Below are positions 18,011-28,338 of a stretch of DNA of 57,642 nucleotides, piece after piece. This DNA is from Candidatus Poribacteria bacterium (GTDB taxonomy: Bacteria > Poribacteria > WGA-4E > WGA-3G), in the NCBI GenBank assembly GCA_009839745.1, contig VXPE01000124.1:1-57642 (forward strand), written 5' to 3'. The position numbers and the translations under genes were made by a program. Each line of letters begins with the position of its first letter. Within the stretch, counting starts at the first letter, position 1. A model generated the notes under the pieces. The model did not search any database, was not told the DNA's origin, and saw only the letters and a program-made list of their open reading frames with translations.

Positions 18011-20257
18011 TTATTCAAAGAGTTGAAGTCCGCCGTCTTTGACCATAAGGACAATCGGATTGTATATCGCTTCACCGTTCGGGTCAAACGAGAAATTCCC
18101 TAAAATCGTCGGGAAATCCGTTGTCTGTGCCAGCGCATCACGAATCGCTGCAGAATCTGCCGCCTGTGCGTTCGCGATCGCCCCGGCGAGAATATAGAGG
18201 GTTGCATACGACTGTGCCGCCCACGGTTCGGGTTCAATTCCGTATTTCGCCTGATACTTCTCGATGAAGTCTTGGTTTCCGGGGATATTAGACAGGTTTG
18301 TCCATCCTGTAAAAGCTATCGCACCCTCAGCGGCATCGCCTGCATCTTGGATCTCTTTTGCCGTCAAATCAGGTACAATAAGTTGAACAGTCTCGGGGAT
18401 ACCGAGATCACCCGCTTGAATGATAACCTGCGTCATCTCTGCTGACAGCGCAGAGATGAAAAGTGCTTCAGGTGCCATCCCCATTATATTGGTTAATTGT
18501 TCAGAAAAATCGGCACCCCCGGTTTCGATGGTTTCTTCTGTGAGAATCTCAACGCCGTTTGCCGCAAGTGCTTTCTTTATCTCCTCGTTGCTACTTGTGG
18601 AGTAGGTATCCGCGGCATCATATATCAGTGCCACTTTTGTATAGCCGAGTTTCTTGTGCGTGATCATCACACCACTCGGATTCACGATGTCTACGGCGAG
18701 ACCGGTGCGGAAGACATAATCCCCAATCGAGCTCAAACCTGCAGCGGAAGAAACTGAACTAAATGCGACTATCCCAGCGTCTTGCGCAATCGGGAAAGCA
18801 TCTTCAAGGTAATCTGAGATAGCGATCCCGACGATGGCGGGCACGTCTTGATCCGCCAATTGCTGCACGGCTGCGATTGCTCCTTCTTCAGAACTCTGGT
18901 CGTCCACAGTAACGAACATGATGTTTCCATGGCCGTGCGTCATGATGTTCTCATGGCTGTGCATATTAATCTCTTCGCGTGCTAATTCAAAACCGCGTTG
19001 CATCGGGAGTCCATACGGCTCGGCATCTTTCCCCGTCAGGGATACGACCAGACCGATCGGAATCTCCGCAGCTACCGTTTCAGGGGCTGTCGTTTCAAAG
19101 GCGTGAAGTTCGCCATCTTTGACCATTAGAACAACCGGTTCATACATCGCTTCGCCGTTGGGGTCAAACGAGAAATTCCCTAAGATCGTCGGGAAGTTCA
19201 TCGTCTGCGCCAGTGCGTCGCGAATCGCAGCGGCATCTGTCGATCCTGCGTTCGCAATAGCGTTGGCGAGAATATAGAGCGTCGCATAGGATTGCGCTGC
19301 CCAGGGTTCGGGTTCAATACCGTATTTCGCGCTGTAGTTTTGAACGAAGGCTTGGTTCCCGGGGGCATCAGACGTGCTAGACCAATTCGTGAAAGCTATC
19401 GCACCCTCGGCGGCCTCCCCCGCTTTTTGGGCTTCGTCTGCAGTCAAATCGGGAACAATGAAAGGCACAGCGGCAGGAATCCCGATTTCTCGTGCCTGAA
19501 CGATAATCTGCACCATCTCTGGTGCCAGTGCGGAGATAAAGAGGACTTCAGGTGCCATACCCATGATAGTGGTTAATTGTGTAGAAAAATCGGTATCGCC
19601 GCCTTGGAAAGTCTCGGTTGTCAGGATCTCGACACCACTCGCCTGAAGTGCTTTGGCGATTTCCTCATTGCTACTCGTGGAATAGACATCCGCGGCATCG
19701 TAGATCGCCGCCACTTTTGTATAGCCGAGTTGCTTCTGTGTTGCCACGACACCATTCGGATGCAGTATATTCGTAGCGAGACCGGCGCGGAAGATATAGT
19801 CCCCAATCGAGCTCAAACCCGCAGCAGCGGAGATAGAGCTAAAGGCGACGATCCCATTCTCTTGCGCAATCGGAAACGCCTCTTTAAGATGTGTTGAGAG
19901 GCCAATCCCGACGAGGGCAGGTACACCTTGATCCACCAATTGCTGGACGGCGGCGACTCCGCCCTCTACAGTGCTTTGGGCATCCACAGTGACAAATGTG
20001 ATGTTCGCACCAGTGTGCATATTGATCTCTTCTTGTGCCAACTCAAAGCCGCGTTTCATCGGGAGTCCATAGGGTTCGGCAAAGTCTCCCGTCAACGCTA
20101 CCGCCATACCGATGGTAATCTCTCCCGTCATCATTTCAGGCAGTGTCGTTGTGTCGTCAGGCACCATCTGTGCCATATCGTCGCACCCCGAAAGTCCGAT
20201 AACTAAGGTAACAATTGCGAATACAAACGCGAATGTTGCAATTCTTGTCAGATTCAT
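18011..20257 (-). CDS. Tandem LivK-like substrate-binding lipoprotein
   Basis: 748 residues. A lipoprotein signal peptide (IVTLVIGLSGC, lipobox LSGC at about 22-25) is followed by two complete Peripla_BP_6 / branched-chain amino-acid receptor domains (about 45-390 and 395-748). The halves are near copies: both have GLPM(K/Q)RGFELA(Q/R)EEINMH, AFPIAQ, AAGLSSIGDY, GYTKVA, YGIEPEPWAAQSYATLYILA and FPTILGNFSFDPNGEA. Ligand unknown. ABC receptors are normally single-domain, and no permease or ATPase gene is adjacent. It may deliver to a transporter elsewhere or act as a sensor. Monocistronic, with its own terminator and a candidate promoter near 20450. Confidence 0.88.
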   Translation of the reverse strand: MNLTRIATFAFVFAIVTLVIGLSGCDDMAQMVPDDTTTLPEMMTGEITIGMAVALTGDFAEPYGLPMKRGFELAQEEINMHTGANITFVTVDAQSTVEGGVAAVQQLVDQGVPALVGIGLSTHLKEAFPIAQENGIVAFSSISAAAGLSSIGDYIFRAGLATNILHPNGVVATQKQLGYTKVAAIYDAADVYSTSSNEEIAKALQASGVEILTTETFQGGDTDFSTQLTTIMGMAPEVLFISALAPEMVQIIVQAREIGIPAAVPFIVPDLTADEAQKAGEAAEGAIAFTNWSSTSDAPGNQAFVQNYSAKYGIEPEPWAAQSYATLYILANAIANAGSTDAAAIRDALAQTMNFPTILGNFSFDPNGEAMYEPVVLMVKDGELHAFETTAPETVAAEIPIGLVVSLTGKDAEPYGLPMQRGFELAREEINMHSHENIMTHGHGNIMFVTVDDQSSEEGAIAAVQQLADQDVPAIVGIAISDYLEDAFPIAQDAGIVAFSSVSSAAGLSSIGDYVFRTGLAVDIVNPSGVMITHKKLGYTKVALIYDAADTYSTSSNEEIKKALAANGVEILTEETIETGGADFSEQLTNIMGMAPEALFISALSAEMTQVIIQAGDLGIPETVQLIVPDLTAKEIQDAGDAAEGAIAFTGWTNLSNIPGNQDFIEKYQAKYGIEPEPWAAQSYATLYILAGAIANAQAADSAAIRDALAQTTDFPTILGNFSFDPNGEAIYNPIVLMVKDGGLQLFE

Positions 20258-20439
20258 GTTAAGTCTCCTCTTTGTAAAATAATAAATTCAGGTGGTTCCA
20301 TTAAGAAAACATCACCCTCTTCAATGGTTTCATCAGATGAAAAAATTTTGTGTTAATCCCTTATTGATACTCCAAACCTGCTTTGGAGACCATGTCCGAT
20401 TAGACAACGTTCTGGTGTGGAAAAAATTAATCGTTGCTC

Positions 20440-20468
20440 ATTATTTCATAGTTAGAAACTATTGTCAA
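20440..20468 (-). promoter_or_regulatory. Candidate promoter for the tandem binding-protein gene
   Basis: Minus strand TTGACA (20463-20468), 17-base spacer, AATAAT (20440-20445), about 180 bases before the start codon. The -10 box is imperfect. The stretch 20258-20812 holds no convincing gene. Confidence 0.4.
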
Positions 20469-20665
20469 GAAAAAACGGGAGATTTAGGAGCATTGCGTCT
20501 TAAGTTGTCAGCAGACTTACCCTGAAAGCGGTCAGAGGATTGTTCTTTAACCATCGGTTCTTGGGTTACCTTAATATATGCAATATATACCCGGCGTTAT
20601 ATTGATGCGCATAGGGGCAACTATTGAATATCCTCAAGTATCTCTGCTTGGATAATTTTTTCTCC

Positions 20666-20694
20666 TTGACATCTATCTAAGAGTCCTCTAAAAT
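20666..20694 (+). promoter_or_regulatory. Sigma-70-type promoter for the sulfatase operon
   Basis: TTGACA (20666-20671), 17-base spacer, TAAAAT (20689-20694). A leader of about 110 bases follows, ending in the repeat-type start region at 20791-20812. Confidence 0.6.
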
Positions 20695-20790
20695 TAAAAA
20701 AAGCGCGCAGCCTGAAACGAAAAGGAAGGGCTTTTGCGGATTTCTTTAGTGCCGCATCAGATACCGTGAAATTCCAAATCCACGTTGTTT

Positions 20791-20812
20791 AACCGTAAGG
20801 AAAATTAAAAAA
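20791..20812 (+). repeat. RBS-carrying repeat module before the sulfatase gene
   Basis: AACCGTAAGGAAAATTAAAA followed by AA and the ATG at 20813. This is the right-hand module of the interspersed repeat; it supplies the Shine-Dalgarno TAAGGA. Confidence 0.75.
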
Positions 20813-22180
20813 ATGCCACAAAGTGATACAAATCAACCGAATGTTATCGTCTTTTTCACCGACCAGCAACGCTGGGACACCTCCGGTTTACACGGCAATC
20901 CACTTGACTTAATGCCCAATTTTGACCGGATGGCGCAGCGTGGGACACATGTCCGTCGCTCCTTTACATGCCAACCCGTCTGTGGACCCGCCCGCTCCTG
21001 TCTACAAACCGGATTATACGCCACGCGCACTGGCTGCTTCCGAAACGGTATCCCATTATCCCCCAACCTCAAGACCCTCGCACACCACTTCGGTGAGGCG
21101 GGCTACGCCACCGGATACATCGGCAAATGGCATCTCTATAGCGGCGGCACCGGTCCGGGACCCGTGCCGGCTGAGCATCGCGGCGGGTATGACGACTGGT
21201 TAGCGTCCAACGTTCTTGAATTCACTTCCGATGCGTATCAAACGACGCTCTACGATAACGACAATAATCCTGTCGACCTTCCCGGCTATCGCGTAGACGC
21301 GCTCACGGATGCGGTGATCCGTTACGTTGATCGGCATCAGAACGAACCGTTTTATCTCTTTACGTCATACATTGAACCCCACCATCAGAACCATCTGGAT
21401 GATTATCCGCCACCGGATGGATATCGGGAACGGTATGCTGGGAAATGGATACCCCCGGATCTCGCCGCGCTCGGGGGGTCGACGCATCAACATTTGGGGG
21501 GCTACTACGGTATGGTGAAAAGGCTTGACGAGGCACTCGGTCGACTGCTTGATGCCCTCAAGAGCCTCCACCTGCTTGACAATACTGTCATTCTCTTTAC
21601 CTCTGACCACGGGTGTCATTTCAAGACCCGCAACGGTGAATACAAACGCTCATGCCACGAGAGTTCCATCCGGGTCCCGACGGCGTTCCACGGTCCCGGA
21701 TTCATTGGGGGTGGGCAGGTCCAGGAACTTGTGAGTCTTGTGGATCTCCCGCCGACGCTCCTGGATGCCGCCGGATTGGACGTTCCAGGTGAGATGCAGG
21801 GCAAATCCATTCTGCCCCTGCTACGTGGCGAAACAGATGACTGGCAAGAGGAGGTTTTCGTCCAAATCAGTGAGGCGCAGGTCGGACGTGCCGTCCGGAC
21901 GCACCGCTGGAAATACGGCGTGGATGCCCCGCATAAAAATGGCGGCGCGGATGCCGGGTCAGACCGGTATGTTGAGCAGTATCTCTATGATCTCCACGCG
22001 GATCCCTACGAGTTGCGGAATCTTATTGGATTGCAATCGCACGAAATTGTCACAGCGGTCATGCGGGAGCGGCTCATTCGTCGGATGTTAGAGGTAGGTG
22101 AAGAGGCACCCACAATCGAACCCGCACCCACGCAGAGAAGTGGACAACGCAGTGTCTCCGAAGCAGAGGCAAGAAGTTAA
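20813..22180 (+). CDS. Sulfatase (formylglycine-dependent)
   Basis: Hydrolyses sulfate esters. 455 residues, type I sulfatase fold. Metal-binding FFTDQQR near the N-terminus; active-site motif C57-G-P-A-R61 (CxPxR), so Cys57 should be converted to formylglycine by a maturase. GKWHLY and TSDHGCHFKTRNGEYK are the usual metal/sulfate-binding segments. No signal peptide, so either cytoplasmic or exported otherwise. The substrate cannot be read from sequence; sulfated sugars of algal or sponge origin are usual for this lineage. First gene of a run with an enolase-superfamily dehydratase and a PLP decarboxylase. Confidence 0.92.
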   Translation: MPQSDTNQPNVIVFFTDQQRWDTSGLHGNPLDLMPNFDRMAQRGTHVRRSFTCQPVCGPARSCLQTGLYATRTGCFRNGIPLSPNLKTLAHHFGEAGYATGYIGKWHLYSGGTGPGPVPAEHRGGYDDWLASNVLEFTSDAYQTTLYDNDNNPVDLPGYRVDALTDAVIRYVDRHQNEPFYLFTSYIEPHHQNHLDDYPPPDGYRERYAGKWIPPDLAALGGSTHQHLGGYYGMVKRLDEALGRLLDALKSLHLLDNTVILFTSDHGCHFKTRNGEYKRSCHESSIRVPTAFHGPGFIGGGQVQELVSLVDLPPTLLDAAGLDVPGEMQGKSILPLLRGETDDWQEEVFVQISEAQVGRAVRTHRWKYGVDAPHKNGGADAGSDRYVEQYLYDLHADPYELRNLIGLQSHEIVTAVMRERLIRRMLEVGEEAPTIEPAPTQRSGQRSVSEAEARS

Positions 22181-22239
22181 CAAAGAAGGCTAATTAAGCC
22201 CTTTGAGATGCTACAGGGGCTTGATTTTAACAAGGAACC

Positions 22240-22262
22240 GCCTGCGACAACGGCGCAGGCGA
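22240..22262 (+). promoter_or_regulatory. Hairpin just upstream of the dehydratase RBS
   Basis: CGCCTGCG, loop ACAACGG, CGCAGGCG, then AGTAAGG, which is the Shine-Dalgarno of the gene starting at 22284. No T-run; more likely to affect translation or RNA stability than to terminate. Confidence 0.4.
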
Positions 22263-22283
22263 GTAAGGTCCATAATTAAAAAT

Positions 22284-23429
22284 ATGAAAATTACAGATGT
22301 TAAAACCCTGGTCATGGGAACCAGTTGGCGCAACCTAACGTTCGTGAAAGTTGAGACCGACGAAGGCTTAACCGGTGTCAGTGAAGTGCGGATGAACAAC
22401 CGCACAGACGCACTCGTTGCCTATATTGATGGTGCGAAACGCCGACATGTCATTGGCAGCGATCCGTTCAACACCGAGGACCTCTATCAACGCTTGTTCC
22501 GCGACGATTATGGTCGCGCGGGTGAGATCGTTGCAACCGGTATCAGTGTTATTGAGATTGCATGCTGGGATATTATCGGTAAAGCAGTGAACCAGCCCGT
22601 CTACCGCTTACTCGGCGGTGCCTGCCGCGATAAGATCAAAGCGTATGCCAACGGCTGGTATCGGGTTGAACGCTCATCCGAAGAATTTCACGCCGCCGCC
22701 AAACGTGTACTCGAAAAAGGCTATCGAGCCCTCAAGTTCGACCCGTTCGGTGCTGGGTATTATGAGCTCTCTTATGAAGAGAAGTTGAAATCCGTTGAAC
22801 TCGTCGAAGCCGTCCGTGATGCCGTCGGACCCGACGTCGAAATTCTTGTTGAGATGCACGGCCGCTTTAGTCCATATATGGCAATCGAGATTTCTGCAGA
22901 ATTGGAGAAATTCCAACCGAGTTGGGTTGAGGAACCTGTCCCACCGGACAACATCGCGGCACTTGCCAAAGCCGCAGAGAAAATTAACCTCCCCGTCGCT
23001 ACGGGTGAGCGGCTCCACAACAAATATGAATACCGGGAATTGATTAACTTACAAGCCGCGGATATCCTACAACCCGACATTACCCAGACAGGTGGATTCT
23101 TAGAAACCAAGAAAATCGCGGCGATGGGTGATATGTGTTATATGACGGTGGCACCGCATAACGTCGGTGGACCCGTTTCCACAGCAACCGCCTTGCACTT
23201 TGCTGCCTGTACCACTAACTTTAAAATTCAGGAACATTTCAACGATTTCTCTGAAGCGTGGGTGAAAGAGGCTGCCACCGGGTGTCCCGAAGTCATTGAT
23301 GGCTATTTCAGTCTGCCCAATGGACCAGGACTCGGTATGGAACTGAATGAAGACCTCATCGCTGAACATCCGTATCGCGAAGGTTCATTCAACCTCTTTG
23401 AAAACGACTGGCACAAACGCGAATATTAA
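22284..23429 (+). CDS. Mandelate racemase / galactonate dehydratase family enzyme
   Basis: Enolase-superfamily sugar-acid dehydratase or racemase, 381 residues from the ATG at 22284; residues further upstream in the same frame translate a hairpin and are rejected. N-terminal capping domain (MKITDVKTLVMG), barrel with the Lys of RALKFDPFG, ILVEMHGRFS, WVEEPVPPDN, TGERL as metal ligands and carriers, and the His of TVAPHNVGGP as general base. The pattern fits the MR subgroup that includes D-galactonate dehydratase; exact substrate unknown. TAAGGTCCATAATTAAAAAT before the ATG resembles the repeat-type start region. Follows the sulfatase and precedes the PLP decarboxylase with 21 bases between. 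Confidence 0.9.
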   Translation: MKITDVKTLVMGTSWRNLTFVKVETDEGLTGVSEVRMNNRTDALVAYIDGAKRRHVIGSDPFNTEDLYQRLFRDDYGRAGEIVATGISVIEIACWDIIGKAVNQPVYRLLGGACRDKIKAYANGWYRVERSSEEFHAAAKRVLEKGYRALKFDPFGAGYYELSYEEKLKSVELVEAVRDAVGPDVEILVEMHGRFSPYMAIEISAELEKFQPSWVEEPVPPDNIAALAKAAEKINLPVATGERLHNKYEYRELINLQAADILQPDITQTGGFLETKKIAAMGDMCYMTVAPHNVGGPVSTATALHFAACTTNFKIQEHFNDFSEAWVKEAATGCPEVIDGYFSLPNGPGLGMELNEDLIAEHPYREGSFNLFENDWHKREY

Positions 23430-24692
<1,263 letters not shown>

Positions 24693-24756
24693 GGTAGACA
24701 TGGGTTAGTTTTCCTGTAGGAGGGGACAGTCAGAAAAGCGAAGGAAGCCGCATAGC

Positions 24757-25773
24757 CTACAACCGTTCTTCCAAGAACGCGATCCCCGGCTCCAAATCAA
24801 TTTCATGTTCACCCTGAAAGTGATCCAGCACTAATTGATCCCGTCTGCCTGAGGCGGCATAAATTTTCTCCAGTTGTCCGAACGCTGCCAAAGCATCTGA
24901 CTCGATAAAACACATATCCTCGGAACCGATCTGCACCATGCACGCCCGCGGGGCGATGAGTCCTGCTACGTCTGCGATGTCGCCTGCCTTCCGAAGCCCG
25001 AACATGAACTGCGAGCCGCACGTATTCCCACGGCCTCTGTCATTTAACGCGTCTGTCAGTGTGCTGAGGTAACAGACAATAACCGCCGCCTTCACCCGCT
25101 GGTCCAAGGCGGAAATATAGGTCGTCATCGTCCCGCCGAAGGAGCATCCCATGCATCCTAAACGCCGCCCGTCAACTTCCGGGAGCGACTGAAGATAGTC
25201 CAAACACCGTTGTCCGTCTGAGATATTCAGCTGTATCAGTTGATAACCGAAGTACCCGAACGCCAGATACGCAACATTGCATCCATCGCGACTCGGGCGA
25301 CGCACCCATTCGTCTCTATCCTTTCGTTCACCGAAGCACCGCCAGTCCGGTGCTAATGTAACAAAACCGCGCCGCGCCAATTCGACTGCGTACTGTTTTT
25401 GATAGTCCTCCACAATTCCAACTGCCCCGTCCTTACCGACACCGTGTCCGTGTGCACATAAAACTGCAGGGGCTGGATGCTTCGCACTCGCGCTTTCTGG
25501 GATTAAGAGGTATGCCGGGATTGAGGAAAATGGGTCTGGATTAAAAATTATCTTTTTCCGTGTGTAACCGTCCCGTTTTATCTCCTCTAAGGTTTCGACC
25601 GCCAACGGCAACGCTTCCGGCGAAGGTCCCAGGTCCTTGACGAGGTTGCGCCGAAAGCGTCTTCTCCATTCTTGCCATTCCGTTTTTGTCTTTCCCTTGA
25701 AATGGAGGAGTGGGGGTGTTTTCAGGAGTTGTTCAACGCCTTGCTCTGTTGTCAAAAAACGCCGTGCTACCAT
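24757..25773 (-). CDS. Alpha/beta hydrolase of the acetyl-xylan-esterase / dienelactone hydrolase type
   Basis: 338 residues from the ATG at 25773, preceded by GGAGG with 8 bases spacing; a TTG five codons earlier is less likely. Oxyanion-side motif VLCAHGHG, nucleophile elbow GCSFGGT, acid region near MVQIGSEDMCF, and His in FQGEHEIDLE form a complete Ser-Asp/Glu-His triad. No signal peptide. Probably an esterase removing acetyl or other acyl groups from carbohydrates, by analogy with the Abhydrolase_7 / AXE1 families. Convergent with lysA, 64 bases apart. Confidence 0.82.
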   Translation of the reverse strand: MVARRFLTTEQGVEQLLKTPPLLHFKGKTKTEWQEWRRRFRRNLVKDLGPSPEALPLAVETLEEIKRDGYTRKKIIFNPDPFSSIPAYLLIPESASAKHPAPAVLCAHGHGVGKDGAVGIVEDYQKQYAVELARRGFVTLAPDWRCFGERKDRDEWVRRPSRDGCNVAYLAFGYFGYQLIQLNISDGQRCLDYLQSLPEVDGRRLGCMGCSFGGTMTTYISALDQRVKAAVIVCYLSTLTDALNDRGRGNTCGSQFMFGLRKAGDIADVAGLIAPRACMVQIGSEDMCFIESDALAAFGQLEKIYAASGRRDQLVLDHFQGEHEIDLEPGIAFLEERL

Positions 25774-25837
25774 TTCGGTTACCTCCAATAACCACCTGTA
25801 AGGATTTTCAATAGTGCTTTTCTAAGCATTGTATTTG

Positions 25838-25969
25838 TTAAGGACGTATAATCTGCTGTTGCTTGAGTGTCTCGATTTCTTCCCTAAGTTCTTGGTATTC
25901 TTTCCTGTCTGCAAAAGTTGGCGAGGTGAACGCACAAAAGAGTCTTGAAAGCGCAAGAATGGTTTTCAT
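25838..25969 (-). CDS. Short secreted peptide, probably a truncated paralogue
   Basis: 43 residues from the ATG at 25969, which has an excellent RBS (AAAAGGAGACATCACA). A plausible signal peptide (KTILALSRLFCAFTSPTFA) is followed by a charged helical piece DRKEYQELREEIETLKQQQ, which looks like the start of a coiled coil cut short by a stop. No family is recognised. It may be the beginning of a larger secreted protein gene that was truncated. Confidence 0.45.
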   Translation of the reverse strand: MKTILALSRLFCAFTSPTFADRKEYQELREEIETLKQQQIIRP

Positions 25970-26051
25970 TGTGATGTCTCCTTTTGGGGATATTAAAGCA
26001 TATTTAAACTTGTGTGTCAACCTCAAAAAATTTAGGTTTTCTCAATTCCCC

Positions 26052-26081
26052 TTGACTTTTCACAAAATCCTATGCTATAGT
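26052..26081 (+). promoter_or_regulatory. Promoter placing transcription start at the ATG (leaderless mRNA)
   Basis: TTGACT (26052-26057), 18-base spacer, TATAGT (26076-26081). The ATG at 26088 lies only 7 bases after the -10 box, about where transcription should begin, and no Shine-Dalgarno is present. Confidence 0.55.
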
Positions 26082-26087
26082 AATCCT

Positions 26088-28175
26088 ATGGACGACACAT
26101 TGCTGAGCGTACAAAATCTCAAAACCTATTTTCGCACCCCCGAAGGGCTTGCCCGTGCGGTTGATGGCATCTCTTTTGACATCAAACCGAACGAAATTTT
26201 CGCACTCGTTGGGGAGTCCGGCTGTGGTAAAAGCGTCACCGCGCTCTCTATAATTCAGCTCATCGCGCAACCTGCTGGGTTCATCGCCGACGGTGCCATC
26301 TATTATAAAGGGCAAGACATCACAGGCTTATCTGAAGTTGAGAAACGGAAGATCCAAGGCAACGACATCGCCATGATATTCCAAGAACCGATGACCAGTC
26401 TCAACCCTGTTTTCACCATCGGCAATCAGATTTCAGAGGCAATCCAGGAACATCAAGACCTTCGCGGTGCCGCCGCAAGAAATGCAGCAATTGAAATGCT
26501 CGATCGCGTCGGCATTCCGGAACCCGCTGCCCGTTACGACGAATATCCACACCAAATGTCGGGGGGTATGAAACAACGTGTTATGATTGCGATGGCGCTC
26601 TCCTGTCGTCCAGGGCTCCTCATCGCCGATGAACCCACAACCGCGCTGGATGTCACCATACAGGCACAGATCCTCGAACTTATTCAACGCCTCCAACAGG
26701 AATTGCAGACGGCAGTCCTCCTGATTACGCATGATTTGGGGGTCGTCGCCAACATCGCTGACCGAGTTGCTGTTATGTACGCCGGAAAAATTGCTGAGAT
26801 GGGGACATGGGAACAACTCTACGAGACGCCACAGCACCCTTACACCGTAAAACTCCTCGAATCCACACCGGCGCGGGATAAACGCGGAACAGCGTTGAAC
26901 ACAATTAGCGGCAGAGTCCCGAAAGCGACTGCGTATAATGACGGCTGCCGATTCGCCGATCGGTGTCCAAAGGTCATGGACGGATGCGACACCATTATCC
27001 CGACGTTACATGCTGTCAACGGTAGTGAACACAGTGTCGCGTGTCATCTCTACAATCCTGAACCGCCCTTTTCGGTGCAGCTTGCAAACCGAAAACCTGC
27101 TATACAGAAGCATGCTACAGTAGTTTCAACTACAAAACTGGCACTTGAAACAGAAGTCGCCCAACAAAGTGAAAGGGTTTCGGAGCAACCAACGGCATCG
27201 CATCCGCAACTTCAGGTGAAGGACCTATGTGTCCACTACCCTATTCAGAAAGGTATCTTCAAACGGACGGACGGTTATGTTTATGCCGTTGATGACGTTA
27301 CGCTTGATATCCCAGGCGGCAAAACACTGGCACTCGTCGGAGAGTCTGGATCCGGCAAAACCTCCTTCGGTAAAGCTATTCTCCGGTTGGGTGTGCCTGT
27401 TGAAGGTGACATCGTTTATGATGGCGTTAACATCGCCACGACGACCCGTCAACAGATGCATCCCTATCGGAAAAGAATGCAAATTATCTTCCAAGATCCT
27501 TACGCGTCCCTGAATCCGCGGATGCCTGTGGGTCGTATTATTCAGGAGGGGATGCAGACACACGGTATTGGTGCATCTGATGAGGAACGACAGACACGGA
27601 CCGCAGAATTGATGCGACGTGTCGGCTTATCTCCAGATATGGTAACCCGCTATCCACACGAATTTTCCGGGGGGCAAAGACAGCGCATCGGCATTGCCCG
27701 GTGTCTCGCTGTCGATCCGGAGTTCATTGTGTGTGACGAGGCGACCAGCGCGTTAGATGTGTCTGTGCAAGCGCAAATACTCAATCTATTGAAATCGCTA
27801 CAGGTCGATTTTAATCTCTCCTACCTCTTCATCACGCATAACCTTTCCGTTGTTGAGTACTTTGCGGATGAAGTCGCGGTGATGTACCTCGGTAGGATCG
27901 TTGAGCGTGGGACAACAGAGGAAATTTTCGATGCGCCTAAGCATCCTTATACGCGGGCACTCCTTTCCGCCGTCCCGAAGATGGATGCCCAGACAGGTGT
28001 TGAAAAGATTCGATTGGAGGGGGATGTGCCTTCCCCAATCAATCGTCCAGTCGGGTGTCATTTTCATCCACGGTGCCCGGAAGTGATGCCGCTGTGTAAA
28101 GAAGAATATCCCGGTGTAACCCATTTTACACAGACGCATTCGTGCCGCTGTTACTTGTATAGGGATGCTGAGTAG
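26088..28175 (+). CDS. Fused peptide ABC-transporter ATPase (DppD-DppF / OppD-OppF fusion)
   Basis: About 695 residues with two complete nucleotide-binding domains in one chain. First half: [37 protein letters not shown] and the OppD C-terminal Cys cluster ([14 protein letters not shown]). Second half: [38 protein letters not shown] and [14 protein letters not shown]. The C-terminal motifs are typical of oligo/dipeptide importers. The ATG at 26088 is chosen because homology begins at [11 protein letters not shown]; an upstream open frame is not coding. No permease or binding-protein genes are adjacent, so the partners are elsewhere. Apparently leaderless. Confidence 0.9.
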   Translation: MDDTLLSVQNLKTYFRTPEGLARAVDGISFDIKPNEIFALVGESGCGKSVTALSIIQLIAQPAGFIADGAIYYKGQDITGLSEVEKRKIQGNDIAMIFQEPMTSLNPVFTIGNQISEAIQEHQDLRGAAARNAAIEMLDRVGIPEPAARYDEYPHQMSGGMKQRVMIAMALSCRPGLLIADEPTTALDVTIQAQILELIQRLQQELQTAVLLITHDLGVVANIADRVAVMYAGKIAEMGTWEQLYETPQHPYTVKLLESTPARDKRGTALNTISGRVPKATAYNDGCRFADRCPKVMDGCDTIIPTLHAVNGSEHSVACHLYNPEPPFSVQLANRKPAIQKHATVVSTTKLALETEVAQQSERVSEQPTASHPQLQVKDLCVHYPIQKGIFKRTDGYVYAVDDVTLDIPGGKTLALVGESGSGKTSFGKAILRLGVPVEGDIVYDGVNIATTTRQQMHPYRKRMQIIFQDPYASLNPRMPVGRIIQEGMQTHGIGASDEERQTRTAELMRRVGLSPDMVTRYPHEFSGGQRQRIGIARCLAVDPEFIVCDEATSALDVSVQAQILNLLKSLQVDFNLSYLFITHNLSVVEYFADEVAVMYLGRIVERGTTEEIFDAPKHPYTRALLSAVPKMDAQTGVEKIRLEGDVPSPINRPVGCHFHPRCPEVMPLCKEEYPGVTHFTQTHSCRCYLYRDAE

Positions 28176-28180
28176 TGTGG

Positions 28181-28243
28181 CGAGGTTAGAAACCCCGCCT
28201 ACCGTTGGATTTTCGCCAGGCCTGGTAGATGCAGTTTCTAACC
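28181..28243. repeat. Inverted-repeat element after the ABC ATPase gene
   Basis: GGTTAGAAAC (28184-28193) and GTTTCTAACC (28234-28243) are perfect inverse copies around a loop that contains the 10-bp palindrome CCAGGCCTGG (28216-28225). GCGAGGTTAG...CGCCTACC repeats the centre of the MITE-like element at 12391-12499. A third relative is GTTAGAA...TTCTAAC at 54680-54702. No T-run for a terminator. Confidence 0.6.
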
Positions 28244-28316
28244 GCACCGGGCATACCACAATAGCGGTGAACGCTTTTGTGCAATTGCTTGCTACCCTGC
28301 AAACTGCAAACGAACA

Positions 28317-28338
28317 AACCGCAAGGTAAAATTAAAAA
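28317..28338 (+). repeat. RBS-carrying repeat module before mutL
   Basis: AACCGCAAGGTAAAATTAAA then AA and the mutL ATG. Right-hand module of the interspersed repeat, providing AAGG as Shine-Dalgarno. Confidence 0.8.
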
